From NCBI GenBank assembly GCA_035547425.1, contig DASZUU010000034.1, positions 74,111 to 138,110 of the forward strand: a stretch of 64,000 nt of DNA. The letters are read 5' to 3'. The position numbers were made by a program, and so were the translations under genes. This stretch comes from Alloacidobacterium sp035547425 (lineage in GTDB: Bacteria > Acidobacteriota > Terriglobia > Terriglobales > Acidobacteriaceae). Of this stretch, positions 8,626 to 17,110 are shown piece after piece. Numbering within the stretch: the stretch's first letter is position 1; every line of letters starts with the position of its first letter. The notes under the pieces are model-generated. The model made no database searches, was not told where the DNA came from, and worked only from the letters and a program-made list of their open reading frames with translations.

Positions 8626-10089
8626 ATGAGGAAGAAGCCGTTCCAGCAATCCACAGCTCTTGCTCTATTCGCTGTACTGGCTTTTTGCGGCTGCCGCTCC
8701 CCCCGGGAGCCTGAACCGGTTCATCCGCAAGCTGCGGCTCAACCGAGAAGTTCATCGCTCAATGCGCTGGAAGCTCGGCTCATTGCCAAGCGGGCCTATC
8801 TTTATGGCGTATCTATTCTTGCGGGATACAGGACGACATACGCTTTTTTCATCGATCCTAAAAGCCCGCGGTATAAAGGCCCGTTCAATACCATCACGAA
8901 CAGAGCGCACCTTTTCACTCCGCTCGATATCCAGTCGAGCGCCCCGACTTCGGATACGGCGGATTCCTTCGCCGGCCTCGATCTGCGTGCCGAACCGGTT
9001 GTGGTTACTGTTCCCAGGATGGAAGAGGATCGCTATTTCGCACTTCAACTGGTGGACATGAACGGGTTTAATTTTGCTTCCATCGGCACGCGCACCACGG
9101 GAAATCATGGCGGCACTTTTCTGATTGCCGGCCCATCATGGCAAGGGAGCGCGCCCGCCGGTATTCAGAAGACGATCCATGCGGAAACTGCGTTCGTCAA
9201 TGTTTTCGGACGTACCCAGATACTCAACGCTTCCGATTTGGCGAAAGTGAAGAGAATTCAGTCGGGATACAAAGTTCAGCCGCTGCATGCGTATCTGCAT
9301 ACCGACCCGCCACCGGCGCCTCCTCCAATAAACTGGCCGGTGCCGATTGCATCGAATGAGCAGACTTCTCTCGCGTTTTTCCAGCAGCTTGCATTTTTGC
9401 TGCAATTCACGCAGCCGCCAAACCCCAGCGAAACGGACTTGTACAAGAGGCTGGCGCGCATTGGCGTCATACCAGGTCAGCCGTTTGATGCCGCAAAACT
9501 ATCGCCGCAAATACAGAATGCGCTGAAAAGCGGCATGGATGATGGACAAAAGGCGATCGATGTAAAACGCGCTTCCCTGCATGGGGACGACAGCATGCTT
9601 TTCGGCAGCCGCAGTTACCTGAAAAACGATTATCTTGCGCGGGCAACAGGGGCGCAGACGCACTACGGCGCTCCTTCGCGTGAAGAGATGATTCGCTCCA
9701 CAATCGACCGGGACGCTGAAGGCCAGCCGCTCGATGGCGCGCAGAAGTACACGCTGTATTTTGCTAAAGACGAACTTCCGCCGGTAAATGCCTTCTGGTC
9801 GCTGACGATGTATAACCTGCCCGCGCAGCTGCTGGTAAAAAACCCGCTTCATCGTTATGCCATCAGCTCAACGATGCTGCCGCAGATGAAGCGCGCTCCG
9901 AATGGCGGTTTGACAATCTATATCCAGGCGGAATCGCCGGGCAAGGACAAGCTCTCGAACTGGCTTCCCTCTCCTAAAGGACATTTTTTATTGGTGATGC
10001 GCTGCTACTGGCCGAAGCCCGATATGTTGAATGGACAGTGGAAAACACCTGAGTTACAACCACAGAACCGGATTTCGTCGCAGCCATAA
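8626..10089 (+). CDS. DUF1254/DUF1214 domain protein, exported
   Basis: A 487-residue protein with a hydrophobic signal (residues 8-22) ending AFCGCRS, a possible lipobox. A DUF1254-like N-terminal half runs from about 45 to 190 and a DUF1214-like C-terminal region from about 375 to 480, including KYTLYFAKDELPPVNAFWSL, typical of DUF1214. These paired domains are common in environmental bacteria, but no biochemical activity is firmly established. Its start is preceded by a 10-bp inverted repeat that masks the SD. The next gene starts 53 bases later behind its own promoter-like sequence, so this is probably a separate transcript. Confidence 0.85.
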   Translation: MRKKPFQQSTALALFAVLAFCGCRSPREPEPVHPQAAAQPRSSSLNALEARLIAKRAYLYGVSILAGYRTTYAFFIDPKSPRYKGPFNTITNRAHLFTPLDIQSSAPTSDTADSFAGLDLRAEPVVVTVPRMEEDRYFALQLVDMNGFNFASIGTRTTGNHGGTFLIAGPSWQGSAPAGIQKTIHAETAFVNVFGRTQILNASDLAKVKRIQSGYKVQPLHAYLHTDPPPAPPPINWPVPIASNEQTSLAFFQQLAFLLQFTQPPNPSETDLYKRLARIGVIPGQPFDAAKLSPQIQNALKSGMDDGQKAIDVKRASLHGDDSMLFGSRSYLKNDYLARATGAQTHYGAPSREEMIRSTIDRDAEGQPLDGAQKYTLYFAKDELPPVNAFWSLTMYNLPAQLLVKNPLHRYAISSTMLPQMKRAPNGGLTIYIQAESPGKDKLSNWLPSPKGHFLLVMRCYWPKPDMLNGQWKTPELQPQNRISSQP

Positions 10090-10104
10090 AGTTTTCTTAT
10101 GAGT

Positions 10105-10133
10105 TTGGAAATCGGCGAGGCCTATTCTATAGT
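10105..10133 (+). promoter_or_regulatory. Sigma70-like promoter for the small membrane protein / TonB receptor pair
   Basis: TTGGAA (10105-10110) and TATAGT (10128-10133) are separated by exactly 17 bases. Transcription would begin about 10139-10142, essentially at the ATG of 10143, implying a leaderless or nearly leaderless mRNA. Confidence 0.6.
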
Positions 10134-10142
10134 CGAAACAGG

Positions 10143-10460
10143 ATGCATATTTTCGAGGACAAAAAACGTTTTCAAGCGGGCTGGGCCACATGGCTTGGCG
10201 TGCTCTGCATTGCGCTTGTCCTGTTTACCGGCATCGTGCAGGTTGTGCACACGCATCCCGCCGGGCAAGTGGACCACGAAGGCTGCTCGCTTTGTAACAC
10301 TGCGCACCACGTAGTACAGACAGTAGCCCTGGTTACACTTTCCGTTTCGATTCATCCGGTCTGGCGGGTAGCCACGGATAAGCCTCTTCAACGACCACGC
10401 CACATCTTCCTTCATAAATTAGCCATCAGGCCTCCACCTGTCGCTGCGATCGCTGCCTAA
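10143..10460 (+). CDS. Small Cys/His-rich single-pass membrane protein upstream of a TonB receptor
   Basis: A 105-residue protein: charged N-terminus, one transmembrane helix at about 14-34, then a short external segment rich in metal ligands (His36, His38, His45, Cys48, Cys51, His55, His56, in the order HTH, H, CxxC, HH). A second hydrophobic stretch follows at about 58-72. The arrangement resembles DUF2946-type proteins seen near copper and TonB genes, but I cannot confirm membership. It lies 52 bases upstream of a TonB-dependent receptor with no terminator between them. A role in binding or sensing a metal ion at the membrane is inference. Confidence 0.7.
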   Translation: MHIFEDKKRFQAGWATWLGVLCIALVLFTGIVQVVHTHPAGQVDHEGCSLCNTAHHVVQTVALVTLSVSIHPVWRVATDKPLQRPRHIFLHKLAIRPPPVAAIAA

Positions 10461-10512
10461 ATCGAATTTTTCGACAGGATCCATTCACAACAGGGCTTTT
10501 GGAGGTTTTGAT

Positions 10513-13245
10513 ATGCGCACGTTTTTATACGTCGTCGCTTTGGCTTTTCTTTTTATCTGCGCAGTTGCTTTTCTGCCGACCGCTCTCGATGCGCAGACGG
10601 CGGCGAATTCCGGCACAATTCGCGGTACGGTCACTGATCCCACGGGAGCCGTTGTTCCCGGAGCTTCGGTCACGATTCACAACCCGGTAAGCAAATACGA
10701 GCACACAGCTACTACGGACACTGCGGGACATTTCCAGTTTTCCAACATTCCGCTGAATCCATATCACCTTTCGGTGACGATGGCCGGCTTCGATACCGCC
10801 AACCAGGACGTAAGCGTAAACTCGGTGGTTCCGGTGACGGCAAATATCAGCCTCACAATTGGAGCAGCCGCCAATACGACCGTGGTGGTCACCGGGAATG
10901 ATCTGGTCGAAAACGACACCTCGATGCACACCGACATCGACCGTGGTCTTTTTCAGAAGCTTCCGCTGGAAAGCCAGTCGTCCTCTGTCAGTTCCATGGT
11001 AACGCTCGCTTCTCCCGGCGTCGCCGCCGATTCCAACGGCATGTTCCACGGCCTGGGCGATCATGCCTCCAATTCGTTTTCCGTCGATGGCCAGCCGATC
11101 ACCGATCAGCAGAGCAAGACTTTCTCGAATCAGGTTCCGGCCGAATCCATCCAGTCGCTTGAAGTCATTGACGGAGCGCCGCCGGCTGAATATGGCGATA
11201 AAACCAGCCTCGTCATTAAAGTCACGACACGTTCCGGACAAGGGCAGAAAAAGCCCACAGGCAGCATCTACACGTCGTACGGAAGTTTCGGTTCGGCAAC
11301 CGGCGGCTTCGATCTCTCCTATGGCAGCGATAACTGGGGCAACTTCATTTCCGCCAGCGGCATGAAGACCAGCCGCTTCCTCGATCCGCCGGAGTTTACC
11401 GTTTTCCACGATAAGGGCAACGAGCAGAATATTTTTGATCGTGTCGATTATCAATTTACGCCGAAAGATTCTCTGCACCTGAATCTCAACTACAGCCGCT
11501 CCTGGTTCCAGACGCCGAATGCTTACGACAACCTGAATGTGCTCGATCAGTACGGCAATAATGTAGGCGACACAGACCAGAAATCTAAGATCGAAACCTT
11601 CAACATCTCGCCAACGTATACGCGGCTCATCAGCCAGTATTCCGTTCTAAACTTCGGCGCGTATGCCCGCAAGGACGCGTACTACTATTACCCGAGCAGC
11701 AATCCCCTAGCTGACCGTGGGCCGATTCAGCAGGAGAGCATCGGCCAGCGACGGACACTTCTCAACGTGGGCACGCACGGCGATATCTCCTACGTACGCG
11801 GTATCCACAACTTCAAAGCAGGCGCAGTTTACGAGCAGACGATTCTGCGCGAGAACGACTCTCTCGGCATTGTCGACTCGACCTTCAATTCTCCCTGCGT
11901 GGATGCCGACGGCAACCCTGTGAGTGGATACAGCGATCCTTCGCAGTGTGCTGCTGCCGGGCTACTGCCTAACAACGGCTCCAATCCTGCCGTCACCGCG
12001 ACGCCATTCAATCCTGACCTTTTGCCCTATGACCTGACGCGTGGCGGCGATCTTTACGGCTATCACGGCCATACATCGGTGAAGCAGCTGGCCATGTACC
12101 TGGAAGACCAGATCACAGCGGGTAACTGGCTCTTTAATGTGGGCATACGCGGCGATCTTTATAACGGCCTGACCGTTGCGCGAGAAGCGCAGCCGCGACT
12201 CGGCGCCTCATACAGCATTAAGCGGACGAATACTGTTCTTCGCGCCTCCTATGCGCGAACCATGGAAACACCGTTCAATGAGAACCTGGTTCTTTCCAGC
12301 GAGGGCTGCGTCGATCCCGTGCTTTCACCGCTGCTCTCCTGCACTCCGGGAGTTTCGAGTAAATTGCCTCCCGGCTTCCGCAATGAGTTTCATGCAGGCT
12401 TCCAGCAGGCTTTCGGCAAGAATCTCGTCTTGAGCGGAGAATACATTTGGAAATATACGCACGGCGCATGGGACTTCAGCGTGCTCGGCAATACACCGAT
12501 CACCTTCCCCATCAGCTGGCACAACTCTAAAATTCCCGGCTTCACGCTGCGCGCCGATGTGCCGGACTACCACGGACTGAGCGCTTTTGTGGTCATGTCG
12601 TCTGTATCGGCCCGATTCTTTCCGCCGCAGAATGGCGGCGCGGGCGCGACGGTCGGGCAGAGCGGCTATCCTTTCCGCATCGATCACGACGAGCGCTACA
12701 ACGAAACAACGCACCTGCAATATCAGCTGCCTTTCCGCAAAAGCTCGTGGCTAAGCTTTAACTGGCGCTTCGACAGCGGGCTGGTGGCTGGTTCTGTGCC
12801 TTGCTACAACCCTACCGATCCGAACAGCGGTTGCGGCATAACCTCCATCACGTTGCCGGATGGTCGCCCGGGCATCGACCTGAGCGGCCTCACGCCTGAC
12901 CAGCAATTCCAGGCGGGCCTGACCTGCGACGGAGTAAAAGCTACGCCGTATTCCGGCTTCACCGCCTGCGATGCGAACGGGCTGACATCAAAGCTGGTGA
13001 AGATACCGGCTCCCGGCACGGAAAACGATGACAAGAACCCGCCGCGCATTCAGCCGCGCAGTCTTTTCGATGTCGCAGCCGGGGAAGACAATATCTTCAA
13101 CGGCGACCGCTATCGCTGGGGTGCGCGCGTAACCGCGGTGAACGTCACCAATAAGGACGCGCTCTACAATTTCCTCTCTACATTCAGCGGAACGCATTAC
13201 GTAACACCGCGTTCCGTTACCGGGCAGATTAGTTTCTCGTTCTAA
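10513..13245 (+). CDS. TonB-dependent outer membrane receptor with carboxypeptidase-regulatory-like N-domain
   Basis: A 910-residue outer-membrane active-transport channel. It has a signal peptide (about 1-27), a carboxypeptidase-regulatory-like beta-sandwich at about 33-115 (SGTIRGTVTDPTGAVVPGA), and a plug domain at about 125-240 (SFSVDGQPITDQ, IQSLEVIDGAPPAEYGD). A long beta-barrel follows, ending GQISFSF with the terminal Phe typical of outer-membrane barrels. It is shorter than the common acidobacterial receptors of about 1100-1200 residues. SD: TTTTGGAGGTTTTGAT before the ATG. The upstream Cys/His membrane protein suggests a metal or metal-chelate ligand, but the substrate cannot be read from the sequence. 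A strong terminator follows. Confidence 0.93.
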   Translation: MRTFLYVVALAFLFICAVAFLPTALDAQTAANSGTIRGTVTDPTGAVVPGASVTIHNPVSKYEHTATTDTAGHFQFSNIPLNPYHLSVTMAGFDTANQDVSVNSVVPVTANISLTIGAAANTTVVVTGNDLVENDTSMHTDIDRGLFQKLPLESQSSSVSSMVTLASPGVAADSNGMFHGLGDHASNSFSVDGQPITDQQSKTFSNQVPAESIQSLEVIDGAPPAEYGDKTSLVIKVTTRSGQGQKKPTGSIYTSYGSFGSATGGFDLSYGSDNWGNFISASGMKTSRFLDPPEFTVFHDKGNEQNIFDRVDYQFTPKDSLHLNLNYSRSWFQTPNAYDNLNVLDQYGNNVGDTDQKSKIETFNISPTYTRLISQYSVLNFGAYARKDAYYYYPSSNPLADRGPIQQESIGQRRTLLNVGTHGDISYVRGIHNFKAGAVYEQTILRENDSLGIVDSTFNSPCVDADGNPVSGYSDPSQCAAAGLLPNNGSNPAVTATPFNPDLLPYDLTRGGDLYGYHGHTSVKQLAMYLEDQITAGNWLFNVGIRGDLYNGLTVAREAQPRLGASYSIKRTNTVLRASYARTMETPFNENLVLSSEGCVDPVLSPLLSCTPGVSSKLPPGFRNEFHAGFQQAFGKNLVLSGEYIWKYTHGAWDFSVLGNTPITFPISWHNSKIPGFTLRADVPDYHGLSAFVVMSSVSARFFPPQNGGAGATVGQSGYPFRIDHDERYNETTHLQYQLPFRKSSWLSFNWRFDSGLVAGSVPCYNPTDPNSGCGITSITLPDGRPGIDLSGLTPDQQFQAGLTCDGVKATPYSGFTACDANGLTSKLVKIPAPGTENDDKNPPRIQPRSLFDVAAGEDNIFNGDRYRWGARVTAVNVTNKDALYNFLSTFSGTHYVTPRSVTGQISFSF

Positions 13246-13261
13246 ATCGCGAAACAAGAAA

Positions 13262-13298
13262 AACCTCGACGAGGCGGCCTCGTTGAGGTTTTTCTTTC
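13262..13298 (+). terminator. Rho-independent terminator after the TonB receptor
   Basis: AACCTCGACGAGG (13262-13274) pairs with CCTCGTTGAGGTT (13278-13290), one mismatch, three-base loop, followed by TTTCTTTCT. Confidence 0.88.
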
Positions 13299-13374
13299 TG
13301 CTGTGAATCGCCACGCCCAAGCCCCTGCGATAGAGCGACCAATTCCTTTGCAGAGAATCTACTAAAATTGATAT

Positions 13375-14685
13375 ATGTCCTATGCTGCGGCTATTGATAG
13401 TCTTTTTGCCTTAGCTGGCGAGTTGCACGCTGCTCCCGGTCAGCCGCGGCGCAAGTTTGAGCTTGAGCACATGCGGGTGCTCGCTGCGGCGCTTGGCGAC
13501 CCGCAAACGAAGTTTCCCTCCGTCCTGATCGCCGGCACCAACGGCAAGGGCTCCACATCGGCAACGCTGGCTTCGATCCTGCAGGCCGCCGGATACCGCA
13601 CCGGGCTCTACACTTCACCGCATCTGGTGCGCGTGAACGAGCGCATACGCATCAACGGAACCGACATTTCGGACGACGATTTTGCGCGCTTTTATTTCAA
13701 AGTCGATGACACGGCACGCAAGCTGGTCGATGAGGGGAAGCTTCCCGGCTTTCCAAGTTTTTTTGAAACGATGACGGCGCTGGCTTTCGTGGCATTTGCG
13801 GAATCGGGCGTGGAGCTCGCGGTGCTCGAAGTGGGCATGGGCGGAAGGCTGGATGCTACCAATATTGTCGAGCCGCTCGTTTCGGTGATTACCGACATTT
13901 CGCTCGATCACACCGAATGGCTGGGCCCGACCATTGCCGATATCGCGCGCGAAAAAGCGGGGATTTTGCGTGAAAATGGCGTAATGGTAACGTTACCACA
14001 GCATCCCGAAGCGAACTACTCTATCGGCGAAATTGCGGTGCGCTTGCAGGTACGCGGCGTCAATGCCGCGGATTACATTCCGCCGCGGACGACACATTCC
14101 GGCGGCATTCGCAATCGTTATTCCTTGCCGGTGCTGGGCGAATTGGTGGAAGTCGATTCGCCGCTTATCGGACAGCATCAACAGCGCAATCTCGCCTTGT
14201 CAATCGCCACCGCGGTGGAATTACGTAGCCATCACAGTTACAAAATCAGCGCGGAGAATATTGCGCAGGGAATTCGGGAAACTCGCTGGCCGGGCCGCAT
14301 GGAACGATTCGGCCCGGTTTTGCTGGATGTAGGCCACAATCCGGCGGGCGCATGGGCTATGCGCGCTGAGCTGGCTGAAATCGAAGGCACCGGGCCCAGA
14401 ACCCTGATCTTTGGCTGTCTGCACGATAAAGCCGTGGCGGAAATGGCGCAAATCCTCTTTCCACTCTTTGACCATGTCCTGTTGACGCAAGTGGATTCGC
14501 CGCGATCGGCCACGCTGACCGAATTGATAGCCGCGGCAGAAGCTACCGGTGCCGATTTTGAAGCGTGCGCCAATGCTGCCGATGCGCTGCAGCGAGCGAA
14601 GGCGATCACGCCTGCAGGCGGGCTGATTGTAGGAACAGGCTCCGTTTACCTTGTTGGCAAGTTGCGTGCGGAGCTGGCGCAATGA
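13375..14685 (+). CDS. folC: Bifunctional folylpolyglutamate / dihydrofolate synthase
   Basis: FolC adds L-glutamate to dihydropteroate and tetrahydrofolates using ATP in the cytosol. The 436-residue product has the Mur-ligase-like P-loop GTNGKGST at residues 54-61, GLYTSPHLVRVNERI, the ELAVLEVGMGGRLDATN segment and SLDHTEWLG, followed by the C-terminal ligase domain with DVGHNPAGAWAM. Length and motif order match FolC. It is the first of four genes that overlap by one to four bases (folC, plsC-like, C26 amidotransferase, rsmG), a tightly coupled operon. Upstream lies the TonB receptor terminator, so transcription starts in the 13299-13374 gap. Confidence 0.96.
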   Translation: MSYAAAIDSLFALAGELHAAPGQPRRKFELEHMRVLAAALGDPQTKFPSVLIAGTNGKGSTSATLASILQAAGYRTGLYTSPHLVRVNERIRINGTDISDDDFARFYFKVDDTARKLVDEGKLPGFPSFFETMTALAFVAFAESGVELAVLEVGMGGRLDATNIVEPLVSVITDISLDHTEWLGPTIADIAREKAGILRENGVMVTLPQHPEANYSIGEIAVRLQVRGVNAADYIPPRTTHSGGIRNRYSLPVLGELVEVDSPLIGQHQQRNLALSIATAVELRSHHSYKISAENIAQGIRETRWPGRMERFGPVLLDVGHNPAGAWAMRAELAEIEGTGPRTLIFGCLHDKAVAEMAQILFPLFDHVLLTQVDSPRSATLTELIAAAEATGADFEACANAADALQRAKAITPAGGLIVGTGSVYLVGKLRAELAQ

Positions 14686-15506
14686 AAACACGACGGCCTT
14701 TAGGACCACGACCCAATCCGCTGCCGCTTGCTAATCGCGCTTTGTCTTTTTTTATTCAGGCTCCGGCATTCTTTTCGGCGACCGCTTTTTTCGGCAGCTT
14801 GTCCATGGCGGCCTCATTGACGGAGAAGGACGGCAGAAGGCAGCATCGCATTGCCCAGGCATGGGCGCGCGCCTCCATGGCCATCAGCGGATGCCCGGTA
14901 ACACTGCTTGGGGCTGAAAATCTGCGAAAGCATAAAGTCGCCGTCTATGCCTGCAATCACCTTTCCTATATGGATACGCCGGTGATCTTCAGCAACCTGC
15001 CTTTCCAGTTTCGGATCGTGGCGCGGCACGATCTCTGGAAGCTTCCGTTTATCGGCTGGCACCTGAATCGATCCGGGCAGATTCCCGTAAATGTGGATAA
15101 TCCAAGGGCTTCGATCGCAAGCCTGAGCGGCGCGGTTCGAACCCTGAAGTCCGGAATGCCGCTCTTCATTTTTCCTGAAGGCGGACGCTCCCGCTCCGGC
15201 CATCCCAGCGCATTTCTGAATGGGCCGGCATTCATGGCGATTCGTGCCCAGGTTCCCATGGTGCCAATGGCTCTTATCGGCACGCATGAACTGCTGCCCA
15301 TTCATACAGGCCAGTTCTACCCGGTTCCGATCACTTTGGCCGTGGGCGAACCGATTGAGACCACGCATTATTCCATGCGGCAGATCGATGAGCTGACAGC
15401 ACGGTTGAGCGATGAAATATGCCGCCTCTATTACAGTCATAGCTATCTTGAAGCGCCCGCGCATCCATCTCTCGCAGCCATTACCGAAATTCCCGAGAAC
15501 GCCTGA
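14682..15506 (+). CDS. plsC: 1-acyl-sn-glycerol-3-phosphate acyltransferase (PlsC-like)
   Basis: This enzyme family transfers an acyl chain to lysophosphatidic acid to give phosphatidic acid at the inner membrane. The 274-residue product has a hydrophobic N-terminal segment (about 21-45), the catalytic NHLSYMD box (NHx4D) at residues 92-98 and the FPEGGRS box (acceptor-phosphate site) near 164. The ATG at 14682 overlaps the folC stop (ATGA), and the next gene starts inside its stop codon. It is placed as PlsC rather than a lysophospholipid acyltransferase of another class by motif type only. Confidence 0.92.
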   Translation: MKTRRPLGPRPNPLPLANRALSFFIQAPAFFSATAFFGSLSMAASLTEKDGRRQHRIAQAWARASMAISGCPVTLLGAENLRKHKVAVYACNHLSYMDTPVIFSNLPFQFRIVARHDLWKLPFIGWHLNRSGQIPVNVDNPRASIASLSGAVRTLKSGMPLFIFPEGGRSRSGHPSAFLNGPAFMAIRAQVPMVPMALIGTHELLPIHTGQFYPVPITLAVGEPIETTHYSMRQIDELTARLSDEICRLYYSHSYLEAPAHPSLAAITEIPENA

Positions 15507-16240
15507 TGAATGACAAGCCTCGCATCGCCATCCCGCAACCCAATTCCACGCAACCGGAGTACAACCAGCGCAGCTGGCCGCAGTATGCGCAGGCAGTCGA
15601 GGCCTGCGGCGGGACTGCCATATCGATTCCGCTCGATGAATCCCCGGCAAATGTGGCCCGTCTGGTTTCCTCCTGCTCAGGAGTGCTTCTGCCGGGAAGT
15701 CCCGCCGACCTCAACCCGCAGAAATACGGCGAGAGGCCGGTTCCCGAATGCGCTGCAGCCGACGGCCCACGCGAAGCCGTCGATGAGCTGCTTCTACAGG
15801 ACGCGTTCAATCTCCACAAGCCCCTGCTGTGCATCTGTTACGGAACACAGTCTTTGAACGTCTGGAAGGGCGGCTCGCTGGTGCAGCATCTTGCCACGGG
15901 AATCAACCACAAGGCCGGACGCGAGGTTCCAGAAGCGCATCCTGTGACGATTGCGGACACGACACAGCGGCTTTCTGGATTTGGAGAGCACATCCTGGTC
16001 AATAGCAGCCATCACCAGGCCATTGCGACTCCCGGAGACAATCTCTCGATTATTGCTACAGCGCCGGATGGCACGATTGAAGCGGTCGAGCAGCCGGGGG
16101 AGCAATTCGTCCTCGGCGTGCAATGGCATCCCGAGCGGACTTTTCAGGAAAGCCCCGTTTCGCGCTCTATTTTCAACCAATTTATTACGGCTGCCCGCCT
16201 CTGGGAGCCACGACGCATTCACGAGTCGGTTGCGCAATGA
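15506..16240 (+). CDS. Class I glutamine amidotransferase-like hydrolase, peptidase C26 family
   Basis: A 244-residue protein of the gamma-glutamyl-gamma-aminobutyrate hydrolase (PuuD-like) group of class I amidotransferases. The nucleophile is Cys111 in CICYGTQ, and the His/Glu pair appears in QWHPERTF near residue 211. Family members hydrolyse gamma-glutamyl bonds. Lying directly after folC it could in principle act on folyl-gamma-glutamates or another gamma-glutamyl compound, but the substrate is inference. The oxyanion strand reads GVLLPGSPADLNP, as expected for C26. It starts within the previous stop codon (TGATG) and overlaps rsmG by four bases. Confidence 0.87.
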   Translation: MNDKPRIAIPQPNSTQPEYNQRSWPQYAQAVEACGGTAISIPLDESPANVARLVSSCSGVLLPGSPADLNPQKYGERPVPECAAADGPREAVDELLLQDAFNLHKPLLCICYGTQSLNVWKGGSLVQHLATGINHKAGREVPEAHPVTIADTTQRLSGFGEHILVNSSHHQAIATPGDNLSIIATAPDGTIEAVEQPGEQFVLGVQWHPERTFQESPVSRSIFNQFITAARLWEPRRIHESVAQ

Positions 16241-16851
16241 CTGCAAGCCAGATAGAAGCGGCCATCGCCCATACCGGGATTTCTCCTTTACCTCCGAAGG
16301 CCTTGGAACAGCTGCAAATTCATTTTGAATTGCTGCTGAAATGGAATGCCAGGCTCAATTTAAGCGCCATTCGTTCGCCGGAAGAAATCCTGCAGCGTCA
16401 TTTTCTTGAATCGCTCTTCGCCGCGCAGTATATCCCCGACGAGGTGAAAACGCTATTGGATTTCGGCTCGGGAGGCGGTTTCCCCGGGCTTCCCATTGCC
16501 GTGGCACGCCCGAACATACACATTACTTTGGGCGAATCCCAGGCAAAAAAGGCGTCTTTTCTGCGGGAAGTGGCTCGGACGGCTGCCGTTCCTAATATCG
16601 ATGTATTTCAGGGAAGGCTGGAAGGGCTTTCGCGCACCTATGATGCTGTGGCTCTTCGTGCTGTGGACAAGATGCTGCTGGCTTGCCGGACCGCCGCGCA
16701 GAAACTTGTAACCGGAGGCAGGCTCATAGTTTTCAGTACGATTGAAGAGGCAGAGAATCTGGTCAAAGCTCTGCCGAATATCGCATGGACCGAGCCTCTA
16801 ACCCTTCCGCATGCGACGCAAAGAATTCTGCTTGTCGGAAAAGCGGGCTGA
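16237..16851 (+). CDS. rsmG: 16S rRNA (guanine-527-N7)-methyltransferase RsmG
   Basis: RsmG (GidB) methylates G527 in 16S rRNA using S-adenosylmethionine; its loss gives low-level streptomycin resistance in several bacteria. The 204-residue product has WNARLNLSAI, LLDFGSGGGFPGLPIAV (the SAM-binding loop) and ESQAKKASFLREVAR, all standard for the family. The ATG at 16237 overlaps the upstream stop (ATGA). Location just upstream of parA-parB and two parS sites reproduces the conserved gidB-parAB neighbourhood found near replication origins. Confidence 0.96.
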   Translation: MTASQIEAAIAHTGISPLPPKALEQLQIHFELLLKWNARLNLSAIRSPEEILQRHFLESLFAAQYIPDEVKTLLDFGSGGGFPGLPIAVARPNIHITLGESQAKKASFLREVARTAAVPNIDVFQGRLEGLSRTYDAVALRAVDKMLLACRTAAQKLVTGGRLIVFSTIEEAENLVKALPNIAWTEPLTLPHATQRILLVGKAG

Positions 16852-16861
16852 CTTGTGCATA

Positions 16862-16877
16862 TGTTCCACGTGGAACA
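16862..16877. promoter_or_regulatory. parS centromere site 1
   Basis: TGTTCCACGTGGAACA is a perfect 16-base palindrome (18 bases counting the flanking A and T), one base-pair change per arm from the canonical parS TGTTTCACGTGAAACA. It sits between rsmG and parA and is the expected ParB-binding site. Confidence 0.93.
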
Positions 16878-16898
16878 TAGCAGGTAAAACAGTGGCAA

Positions 16899-16914
16899 TG
16901 TTCCACGTGGAACA
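16899..16914. promoter_or_regulatory. parS centromere site 2
   Basis: A second identical perfect TGTTCCACGTGGAACA palindrome, centred 37 bp after the first. The pair would let ParB both nucleate a partition complex and autoregulate parAB. Confidence 0.93.
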
Positions 16915-16915
16915 T

Positions 16916-17110
16916 AAAGTTTTCCACTTCCGCTTCGTCGTCCTGCTGCTTTTCGCAGTAAGCCTTGAAGCTCCGCTTCTCCAGCTATTTCAATCATTTA
17001 CACATTTCTTCCGGCGAGGCGCAAAAAGTCTTCCACAATTTGGGGCGAGTTCTTCACAGCCCATCGCGATTGAATTTCGTCGCCTCGCTCTTTAGTCTTT
17101 TTCTATTGTC
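16916..17110. other. Non-coding segment between parS sites and parA with weak DnaA-box-like words
   Basis: No gene seen. The segment contains TTTTCCACT (16920-16928) and TCTTCCACA (17029-17037), each two mismatches from the TTATCCACA DnaA box, plus T-rich stretches. This is suggestive of but not sufficient for an origin; the parA promoter must also be here. Confidence 0.35.

Noticed and set aside
10525..11478. 317-codon open frame antisense to the TonB receptor
   Set aside because: Covers the signal, plug and regulatory domains of the receptor; no motif or SD of its own.
16920..17037. DnaA-box-like words considered as oriC
   Set aside because: Only two words with two mismatches each, no AT-rich unwinding element and no dnaA/dnaN nearby; kept as a hint only.
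16811..17095. Open frame of 94 codons across the parS sites
   Set aside because: Its sequence is simply the translated parS palindromes and a T-rich gap; non-coding function is better supported.
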